Assembly: GCA_035310125.1 (NCBI GenBank)
Contig: DATGEP010000084.1
Span: 1-47,856 of the forward strand
Length of the DNA stretch: 47,856 bases
Direction of reading: 5' to 3'
Source: DATGEP01 sp035310125
GTDB taxonomy: Bacteria > Chloroflexota > Ktedonobacteria > Ktedonobacterales > JADMIN01
The notes under the pieces were generated by a model that worked only from the letters and a program-made list of their open reading frames with translations, was not told the DNA's origin and searched no databases. Shown piece by piece: positions 41,373 through 47,856 of the stretch (position 1 is its first letter; every line of letters begins with the position of its first letter). The position numbers and the translations under genes are program-made.

Positions 41373-43487
41373 GTGCTACCGCAACCAGATCGCCGCAACC
41401 AAGCTCCAGGAGGCCCCCAGGGCATCGGCCCCAACGGGCAGAATCCTCAGCAGAGCTTCTGGCGGCGTAATCTCATTTGGATCATTTTGTTGATCCTCAT
41501 ACCCTGGGTTATCTTCTTCGCCTGGCAGCCAGGCTCCAACACAAACAATGCCGAACCCGTCAGCTACTCGCAGTTCATCACTGAAGTGGATGCGGGCAAC
41601 GTCACGTCCGTTACCATCACTGACAACTCCGTCACTGGCGAGTTCAAGGCGTCGGTGCATTCGGATGTCGCCAGCCAGACGAGTACCCACTTTACCACGA
41701 CGATACCGAATCTGAACAGCGAGCGGACTATTCCGACTCTCATCGAGCATAACGTCAAAGTCGTCGCTCAGACCAACAACAATAGCTTCTGGACGAGTCT
41801 GCTGTTCACCTGGGTACCTATCCTGCTCATTATCGCCCTCTTCATCTGGTTCAGCCGCCGGGCGGCCTCCGCGCAAGGGGGAATCTTCAGTTTCGGCCAG
41901 AGCCGCGCGAAGATGTACATCGGCGGCAAGACGCGCACGACCTTCAACGATGTCGCGGGGGTGGATGAAGCGAAGGCCGACCTCGAAGAGGTCGTGGACT
42001 TCTTGAAGAATCCGAGCCGCTACTCGCGCCTGGGCGGCAAGCTTCCCAAGGGCGTCCTGCTTGTCGGGCCTCCGGGCACTGGCAAGACGCTGCTTGCCAA
42101 AGCCGTCGCCGGTGAAGCTGATGTACCGTTCTTCTCGATGTCTGGCTCGGAGTTCGTCGAAATGCTCGTCGGCGTCGGCGCCAGCCGTGTGCGCGACCTC
42201 TTCGATCGCGCCAAGAAGACCGCTCCATGCATCATCTTCATTGACGAGCTGGATGCTGTCGGTCGCCAGCGCGGCGCCGGCCTTGGCGGAGGCAACGACG
42301 AGCGTGAGCAGACACTGAACCAGATTCTCGTCGAGATGGATGGTTTCGATTCACGCCAGACCGTCATTGTCCTGGCCTCTACTAACCGCCCGGACGTGCT
42401 CGATCCCGCGCTGCTTCGCCCCGGCCGCTTCGACCGGCAGGTCGTCGTAGACCGTCCAGACCGCCCTGGCCGCGAAGCCATCTTTACTGTGCATACGCGT
42501 GGCATGCCGCTCGCCCCGGATGTCAGCCTTGAGGTGCTGGCGCGCGCCACGCCGGGGATGGTCGGCGCGGACATCGCCAATATCTGCAACGAGGCGGCAC
42601 TGCTCGGTTCGCGGCGCAATGAGACCCTTATCACGATGAAGGATTTCGAGGATTCGATTGACCGTGTCATGATGGGTGCGCAACGGCCGCTCCTGCTCTC
42701 GCCTGGGGAGCGCGAAATCATCGCCTACCATGAAGGCGGACATGCGCTGGTCGCGCTGCTCACTCCTGGTTCCGACCCGGTGCGTAAAGTAACCATTGTG
42801 CCGCGCGGGCAGGCCCTCGGTGTCACTCAGATTATGCCGCTCGACGATCGCCACAACTATCCGCGAGGCTATCTGCTGACCCGCATTGCCGTCGGTCTCG
42901 GTGGACGCATCGCGGAGCAGGTGGCCATCGGAGAGATTACTACCGGCGCCGAGAACGACTTGCAGAACGTAACGGGGCTGGCGCGCGAGATGGTCACGCG
43001 GTGGGGCATGAGCAAGCGGGTCGGCACCGTGTTCCTCGGCAAAGAACGGGAGGTCTTCCTGGGTCGTGAGATGAGCATGGGCTCCCAGCGCGACTACTCC
43101 GATGAGACGGCCGCCGCGATTGACGACGAGGTGCGGCGCATTATCTCCGAGCGATTTACCTACGTCGAGGCGCTGCTCTCCAAATACCGGCCGCTGCTGG
43201 ACGAAATCGCCCGGCGTCTGTTGGAGCAAGAGGTCTTAGAAGAAGCTGAGCTGCGGTCCATTGTAGCGAGTGTGCCCGCAGGCGAGGTGCTCGATTTGGC
43301 TGAGCACGTCAGCCCAGCCAGCTCTGGCGAGATGTTCCCAATGCGTCCCGACGAGGCGAAGGCACACCCGTCGAAGAATGACGGCCAAGTCGCCGCGGGT
43401 GAGTCGCCAAACAGCTACGAGCCGGGGCAGCGTTCGTGGGATATCATCCCCAAGCCGGACGGTAACCCATCCCCCGCCACCTCATAG
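41373..43487 (+). CDS. ftsH: ATP-dependent zinc metalloprotease FtsH
   Basis: A 704-residue FtsH, the membrane AAA+ protease that degrades misfolded and regulatory proteins. In order: first membrane helix (about 34-50), a small outer domain, second helix (about 136-160), the AAA module with Walker A GPPGTGKTLL, Walker B IIFIDELDAVG, SRH RPDVLDPALLRPGRFDRQVV, and the protease domain with zinc motif HEGGH and third ligand Asp in AENDLQN. The usual HEAGH is HEGGH, which keeps both His and the Glu. The start is a GTG at 41373, six bases after GGAGG. The C-terminal 90 residues are low-complexity. No neighbour forms an evident operon with it. Confidence 0.97.
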   Translation: MLPQPDRRNQAPGGPQGIGPNGQNPQQSFWRRNLIWIILLILIPWVIFFAWQPGSNTNNAEPVSYSQFITEVDAGNVTSVTITDNSVTGEFKASVHSDVASQTSTHFTTTIPNLNSERTIPTLIEHNVKVVAQTNNNSFWTSLLFTWVPILLIIALFIWFSRRAASAQGGIFSFGQSRAKMYIGGKTRTTFNDVAGVDEAKADLEEVVDFLKNPSRYSRLGGKLPKGVLLVGPPGTGKTLLAKAVAGEADVPFFSMSGSEFVEMLVGVGASRVRDLFDRAKKTAPCIIFIDELDAVGRQRGAGLGGGNDEREQTLNQILVEMDGFDSRQTVIVLASTNRPDVLDPALLRPGRFDRQVVVDRPDRPGREAIFTVHTRGMPLAPDVSLEVLARATPGMVGADIANICNEAALLGSRRNETLITMKDFEDSIDRVMMGAQRPLLLSPGEREIIAYHEGGHALVALLTPGSDPVRKVTIVPRGQALGVTQIMPLDDRHNYPRGYLLTRIAVGLGGRIAEQVAIGEITTGAENDLQNVTGLAREMVTRWGMSKRVGTVFLGKEREVFLGREMSMGSQRDYSDETAAAIDDEVRRIISERFTYVEALLSKYRPLLDEIARRLLEQEVLEEAELRSIVASVPAGEVLDLAEHVSPASSGEMFPMRPDEAKAHPSKNDGQVAAGESPNSYEPGQRSWDIIPKPDGNPSPATS

Positions 43488-43521
43488 GTCGCATATGCAC
43501 CCTGAGCCTGAGACGCTACAG

Positions 43522-43553
43522 CGAGCGGGCGAGACATCTGTCTCGCCCGCTCG
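43522..43553. terminator. Bidirectional terminator-like hairpin
   Basis: Perfect 15-base arms, CGAGCGGGCGAGACA and its complement, around TC, between the converging ftsH and GT-C genes. The plus-strand side is followed by TGTATTCT, only weakly T-rich. Confidence 0.7.
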
Positions 43554-43566
43554 TGTATTCTGGAAG

Positions 43567-46236
43567 CTAGCCGTCGAGCAGATGATATGTCACCGAACCG
43601 TCAGCCGCGATCTGAAATTGATAGAGCGATCGGCCTGGATAGGCCGTCCGCAGCTCCTGATAGTCCCGCGAGCTACCCGCGAAGGCGTAAAGCACATCGC
43701 CGCGAAATCGCGGATCGTTCAATGCGAACAGGGTGTAGCCATATAGCAGGTAATCGTTCGTCACCACGATGGCATGATGAACCGGAGGATGCGCAAGCGT
43801 TGACGTATCGAGCGCGATGCCGGCGGGATATCCGCTAAGATTGTGGTAGATCGCCGCCTGCCGTGGTGTGAAATACCCCAGGTTGCATACGATCAGCCCC
43901 GCGACCAGAGTGCATGTCGCGATGCTCATCCGCCATGTGCGTAGTCGAGAATCTGGTCCAGACTGCTGCCCCTGCCGCCGGAAGACGGCGAGCCTCCGCT
44001 CCACCGCTCCGGCCACCTGATTGCCCACCTGACCCAAAACGACGATCCCCCGCGCAGTCAGCATCAGCAGAAATGGCAGTGCGTCGAACACATAGCGTGG
44101 ACCAAGGTAGATGCCGTGATAGAAGTAGCCGATGAACGCGCCGATCATGATCATCGCACCGGCAAGCAGCAGCCAGTCCGCAGCGCGTGCGCGCCATGCG
44201 AGAAACGGAAGCGCGAGGAAGCACAACGTCAGGTAGAATGGCCAGCCATACAGATCAATCGCCAGCGCGGTGAGCAGCTCATCCACCGTCACAAATCCGC
44301 CAGCGAGGGTATGCTGCCCGTAGAAGCCAATGCCTTGCCCGAAGCCCCATTGGTCTGCCGCGGAAAAGAGCGCGCGCGGCGTCACGTCGGGAGCGCCGGT
44401 CAGCAGGAGATCATACAACAGATGCAGGCACAGAAAAACCAGCGCCACCGCAACGAAGCTGAGACCTGGCGCGATCCAGCGATGGAGGTCACGTCGCGTT
44501 CGTGGCCGGAACATGAGCAGCACACCCGGCACGACGATGAGCGCGAAGAGCAGTCCCACAAGATCGCGCGTGAGCGCGGCCATGCCCAGCAACGTGGCCG
44601 CGAGAGGCAGATTCCATCCGCGCCCTCCTTGCGCGAAACGCACTAGCGCCCAGAATCCCCAGGCATAGAAGAACAGCGCGACCGCATGGCTCAGATAGCT
44701 TGCAGCCAGATAGCTATAGAACGGTGACAGTGCGCCAAGCAGGACCGTCACGGTCGCGATGCGGCGATCATACAAGCGCGCCGCCGTCAGGCCAATTCCG
44801 AGCAGCGCCAGCGTTCCAAGCACTGGCTCCACGAGCCAAGGCACACCCAGAGCGACGCCAACCGCAAGCATCGTACTCGTGCCAGGCGGATACTGCGAAA
44901 ACCAGCGGCCATCATATTGCACCATGAAAGGGCCGGGAAAGCGATCCACCGCCGCCGGAATCGGCACGCTGAGATGTCCTGTCGCATAGATTTTTGCGCT
45001 AAACAGATATGCGCTCGCATCATAAATGTGCGGCAGCGCGTGAAATTGCGCGAGCGCGATCCACACCACATATATGAACGATGCGATGAGAGCCACCAGC
45101 GCCACCGGACTGAGCGCCGCTGTCAATCGCCGCCAACCACCACCAGCGCGTCGAACGAGCCATTGCGAAACGCCTCTTGCTCGCGATGAGAGCAAGTTGG
45201 TCTCTAGCTGCCGCCGTGCCTGCCTTGCCGCCGAGACAACCTCTGTACCTGCCACCTGTGGGTTGGTGCGAGCGCCGTCCGCTAGTGACCACACCCTACC
45301 TTTCCAGGTGTCACGCACCCGATCAAGAGCTAACGCGACGACCGCATCCGCGACCATGACGGCCGCCATCACCAGAATCGCCCACATCAGCGTGCGTATA
45401 ACAAAGTCCAGCACCATAGCCGCGAAGGCCGGTGAGTCTACTGGAAAATAGGAAGACACCACGACGGTCCCAGACGGTGCTGCTTCGCTATAGCGAGCCA
45501 CCGTCACTTTGTGGTTATTGCGATCCAGCTGGATTTGGAGCACGGCTCCGTCGGCCAGCAGAAGCTGCACCACTAGTGGCGTCTCCGGACGTTGCACCTC
45601 CAGACCGACCCGCACCGATGGCGCGGCTGGCAGGGTGACGATCTGGCCGGTGGGCGGCCGCGCGCTCGTGCTGATGAGGGCGCCATTTACCCACACACGT
45701 AGATCGCGCCAGGCGCTGGTGCCATCAAGATCGCGCATCCATGCCTGGAAGCGATAGTACGGCGACGACGCGACGCGGTCGAGGTATTGGGTGTCGAGTG
45801 TAAAGTTATTGGTGCTGTCGGTGCCGTCAATCTGATATTCGTGTACAACGGGATCCCGTGGCGCCAATGTCACGCCCACCGGCGCCGCCATCTTACCCAG
45901 CGGGAACCTCTGGCTGCCCACCTGTAGCGTAGCCAATCCATCACGGACAGCCACCTCGACCGGGAGAGTAACCGAATAACAGAACCGATCAGCAAGCAGC
46001 AAGACCACGAGCAGCACGACGAGAAACGCGAGCCAGGCTTTGGCTCGCGATACATGGAGCATGACACGCTGGGCACGCACTTCACCTGCCACAGGACTAT
46101 TCTGGCTCCAGCGCATCTCGTTCTTCAACCCTCGAGCAACGTTGTCCAGGCTAGCTCTTGTTCGACTGGCTCCCATCGTACCGTTTCCCACACGGGTAAG
46201 CAAGACCGCCAGATGAATGGAGCTCATCGTCTCCAC
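43567..46236 (-). CDS. Polytopic GT-C glycosyltransferase (family 39-like) with extra N-terminal domain
   Basis: Up to 889 residues. A first membrane helix (about 66-83) is followed by an extracytoplasmic beta-rich region (about 90-265, LATLQVGSQRFPLG ... VWVNGALISTSARPP) and a second helix (about 270-305). After a charged linker comes a GT-C module from about 370, with many helices, the catalytic-loop Asp in HIYDASAYLFSAKIYATGHL, YDGRWFSQYPPGTSTMLAVG, and a C-terminal soluble part. Such enzymes use polyprenyl-phosphate sugars to glycosylate proteins or lipids outside the membrane. The start is unsure: the longest frame begins with a GTG at 46236, ATG at 46116 is an alternative, and no strong ribosome site stands out. 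Confidence 0.82.
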   Translation of the reverse strand: METMSSIHLAVLLTRVGNGTMGASRTRASLDNVARGLKNEMRWSQNSPVAGEVRAQRVMLHVSRAKAWLAFLVVLLVVLLLADRFCYSVTLPVEVAVRDGLATLQVGSQRFPLGKMAAPVGVTLAPRDPVVHEYQIDGTDSTNNFTLDTQYLDRVASSPYYRFQAWMRDLDGTSAWRDLRVWVNGALISTSARPPTGQIVTLPAAPSVRVGLEVQRPETPLVVQLLLADGAVLQIQLDRNNHKVTVARYSEAAPSGTVVVSSYFPVDSPAFAAMVLDFVIRTLMWAILVMAAVMVADAVVALALDRVRDTWKGRVWSLADGARTNPQVAGTEVVSAARQARRQLETNLLSSRARGVSQWLVRRAGGGWRRLTAALSPVALVALIASFIYVVWIALAQFHALPHIYDASAYLFSAKIYATGHLSVPIPAAVDRFPGPFMVQYDGRWFSQYPPGTSTMLAVGVALGVPWLVEPVLGTLALLGIGLTAARLYDRRIATVTVLLGALSPFYSYLAASYLSHAVALFFYAWGFWALVRFAQGGRGWNLPLAATLLGMAALTRDLVGLLFALIVVPGVLLMFRPRTRRDLHRWIAPGLSFVAVALVFLCLHLLYDLLLTGAPDVTPRALFSAADQWGFGQGIGFYGQHTLAGGFVTVDELLTALAIDLYGWPFYLTLCFLALPFLAWRARAADWLLLAGAMIMIGAFIGYFYHGIYLGPRYVFDALPFLLMLTARGIVVLGQVGNQVAGAVERRLAVFRRQGQQSGPDSRLRTWRMSIATCTLVAGLIVCNLGYFTPRQAAIYHNLSGYPAGIALDTSTLAHPPVHHAIVVTNDYLLYGYTLFALNDPRFRGDVLYAFAGSSRDYQELRTAYPGRSLYQFQIAADGSVTYHLLDG

Positions 46237-46295
46237 CCATCTGGCGATCCTTTGTGCCGGCTATGTTTCGACTACGCTATGCGAGACAGCCTGCC

Positions 46296-47303
46296 CTACT
46301 GCCCATATTGCGTCCAAGTGTCATTGGCGAAGTGCAGCAGCAGCGACTGGTGCATGCTGAATTGATAGCTGCCGATTGCCCAATACTCCCCGGCGGAGAC
46401 CCGACTCAGGGCGTAGATGTCGCTGATACTCCTGGCTGTTATCTTCGCCGCCCGCCACGTTCCGCCGCTCTCATACTGCGCCTGCGAGATCGTCAGGTTG
46501 CCGGGGTCCGCGTTGTCCGCCTGGTGGGAAAGCTGGAATGCCCAGCCTTCGTTGGCGCCAAACATGTACACCCGCTGGGCGGCGGGATTGGCGCCGATAT
46601 GGACCGATTTCCACGTCGTGCCATCGTAGCGTAGCACTAATGGCGTCTCGACAGCCTCGAAGTAGTTGCCGCCCGGCCCAGGAGCCTCGGCCATTGCCCA
46701 ACCAACAGCCGGAGACACCATGCGCAGACTCAAGTGCGAGCTGTCGACAGTACCACCCATGGGAACCGTTGCAACCCATTGACCGGCTTTATAGTGCGCC
46801 AGCATGCCGGTAGGATCACTGTCGGAAGCCGTACCGATCACCCAGGCATCATCTGGACCCACCGGGGACACATCAGTGACAAGAGCGAATGGAGTGTTCA
46901 TCAACACTGACCATGCGCCATTGTGCTCGTGCGCCAGCGCTGTGGTGATGAGTCCATGCGCATCCTTGGCGTGTTCAATGACTATCCAGCCATCGGTCGG
47001 TGAAAGCATGCGCACATTGCCGAAGTAACCGGTTGCGTTTTCCAGCGTCGCGACATGCTTCTGTTGCCAGCGCCCACCACTGTAGTGCAGCAACACACTC
47101 GCGGAACCATACGAGCTGCCTGTGATCCAGCCATCTGTGGGCGCATCCATCGAGATGCTCGACAGCCCCACATTGGCAATCGTCGGCCCGACCTGCGTCC
47201 ACTGGCAGTGGCTAAAGTGCAGAATCAAGCTCTGCGCCCAACTATGGTCAGCATTCAGAATGCCGCCGACCGCCCAACCCTCGTCAGCCGAAGTCATCGC
47301 CAA
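46296..47303 (-). CDS. Beta-propeller protein lacking a clear start and signal
   Basis: A 335-residue propeller-like protein with repeated blades of the form ...(A/D)GW(A/I).G... LLHY..G.W (ADEGWAVGGILN, TDGWITGSSYG, LLHYSGGRWQQ, TDGWIVIEHAK, DDAWVIGTAS, MLAHYKAGQW). Ycf48- or BNR-type surface propellers look like this. No ATG with a ribosome site and no signal peptide are seen. The only in-frame start is a TTG at 47303, while the frame stays open and protein-like (IPANAYLADLAMTSADEGWA) for about 35 more codons back to a TGA near 47430. It may have lost its 5' end. Lies 330 bases from the divergent lipoprotein gene start. Confidence 0.6.
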   Translation of the reverse strand: MAMTSADEGWAVGGILNADHSWAQSLILHFSHCQWTQVGPTIANVGLSSISMDAPTDGWITGSSYGSASVLLHYSGGRWQQKHVATLENATGYFGNVRMLSPTDGWIVIEHAKDAHGLITTALAHEHNGAWSVLMNTPFALVTDVSPVGPDDAWVIGTASDSDPTGMLAHYKAGQWVATVPMGGTVDSSHLSLRMVSPAVGWAMAEAPGPGGNYFEAVETPLVLRYDGTTWKSVHIGANPAAQRVYMFGANEGWAFQLSHQADNADPGNLTISQAQYESGGTWRAAKITARSISDIYALSRVSAGEYWAIGSYQFSMHQSLLLHFANDTWTQYGQ

Positions 47304-47414
47304 ATCCGCAAGGTACGCATTCGCTGGGATATTCGCTTTGCTAGCGGTTAAGGCGCATGAGCCAGTGGGTCTGAATCTTCGCGCCGATCCGCTAGATCGC
47401 TGTTGTCGCTGAGG

Positions 47415-47420
47415 TATAAT
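47415..47420 (+). promoter_or_regulatory. -10 box before the final lipoprotein gene
   Basis: A perfect TATAAT 33 bases before the start at 47454; no good -35 at 16-18 bases. Confidence 0.45.
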
Positions 47421-47453
47421 GGCGGAGAATCACCTCACCTGGGAGCAAGTGGC

Positions 47454-47856
47454 ATGGGAGAATCTGCCCGTATCGTAGGATCAGAGCCATCGTTCGAGCG
47501 TAGCCACATTCCACCCCGCGCAGGTGCGGCTCGCGCCGTCAGACCAATACGCGCGGCATCCGCTCACCGGTTTCAACGCGCATGCGCATCCTGGCGAGCC
47601 GCGATGCTGCCAATGCTGCTGGCGCTACTGCTCACGGCGTGTGGAACGGGCACAACTGCTCATTCGACCCTGTACACTACCCCGACTCCCGGCCCGCAAA
47701 ACGAGTATCTCGCCTACATCGGCGCGGGCGGCAACATCTGGCGGCTCAGCCTCCCTGAAGGCAGCACCGTGCAGCTCACCACCGACGCGCGCCCCGCTGC
47801 CGTCGTCTATTCCGGGCTGGCCTGGTCACCCGATGGAAAGCTGCTCGCCGCCCTGC
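47454..47856 (+). CDS. WD40/TolB-like propeller lipoprotein, N-terminal part
   Basis: The reading frame from the ATG at 47454 (GGGAG eight bases upstream) gives a long basic N-region, then MLPMLLALLLTACG with the lipobox Cys at 63, a Thr-Pro spacer (YTTPTPGPQ), and the beginning of a propeller: LAYIGAGGNIWRLSLPEGST and LAWSPDGKLLAAL. The phrase WSPDGK is typical of TolB/WD40-like PD40 blades. It runs off the right edge. It is divergent from the propeller gene at 46296 and adds to the large set of surface propellers in this window. An ATG at codon 51 would give a shorter signal. Confidence 0.8.
   Translation, partial: MGESARIVGSEPSFERSHIPPRAGAARAVRPIRAASAHRFQRACASWRAAMLPMLLALLLTACGTGTTAHSTLYTTPTPGPQNEYLAYIGAGGNIWRLSLPEGSTVQLTTDARPAAVVYSGLAWSPDGKLLAAL

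Noticed and set aside
1..47856. tRNA, rRNA, riboswitch or CRISPR loci
   Set aside because: Reading both strands of the intergenic regions by eye, I found no tRNA T-arm and acceptor pairing, no rRNA-like sequence and no regularly spaced repeats. A covariance-model scan was not possible here.

Overview
The window looks like a GC-rich chromosomal segment from a member of the Chloroflexota, probably close to the Ktedonobacteria. This is inferred, not measured. The hints are many secreted beta-propeller and Asp-box proteins with simple lipoprotein signals, short REP-like palindromes between genes, a decayed transposase resembling those of Ktedonobacteria, and a monoderm-style set of membrane-anchored lipoproteins. 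No rRNA, tRNA, CRISPR array or intact insertion sequence was seen.

Layout. At 1-188 is the start of a J-domain protein. At 292-2921 (minus strand) lies a tightly coupled operon for the phenylacetyl-CoA epoxidase, in the order paaA, paaD (N-terminal half only), paaB, paaC, and a separate zinc-ribbon gene that matches the missing C-terminal half of PaaD. From 2930 to 7260 the DNA is accessory: two unrecognised membrane-anchored proteins, an aldo/keto reductase, several palindromic repeats, a decayed IS630-like transposase and a truncated small membrane protein. At 7262-8779 is a secreted Asp-box (sialidase-like) protein, followed by a DUF1801 protein. At 9380-14575 (minus) is a complete branched-chain amino acid type ABC importer (livF, G, M, H and a lipoprotein binding protein), divergent from an acyl-CoA dehydrogenase.

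From 16417 to 26802 is the least ordinary part. A secreted phosphoesterase-like protein (plus strand) faces a seven-gene minus-strand operon: two PQQ-type beta-propeller lipoproteins, a small lipoprotein, a membrane-anchored paralogue of the phosphoesterase that has lost its likely metal ligands, a second related small lipoprotein, and a MacB-type ABC permease and ATPase. It is my best candidate for an undescribed cell-envelope system.

From 26962 on, the content is more housekeeping: an SDR enzyme, OsmC, a histidine phosphatase, radA, a PIN-TRAM membrane protein, ispD-like, folD-like, aroA-like, recF, a second SDR, capA-like, a glycosyltransferase, a response regulator and ftsH. The predicted IspD, FolD and AroA proteins each lack residues considered catalytic or substrate-binding in the well-studied enzymes. 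The window closes with a large GT-C (family 39-like) membrane glycosyltransferase, a beta-propeller gene without a convincing start, and the beginning of a WD40/TolB-like lipoprotein.
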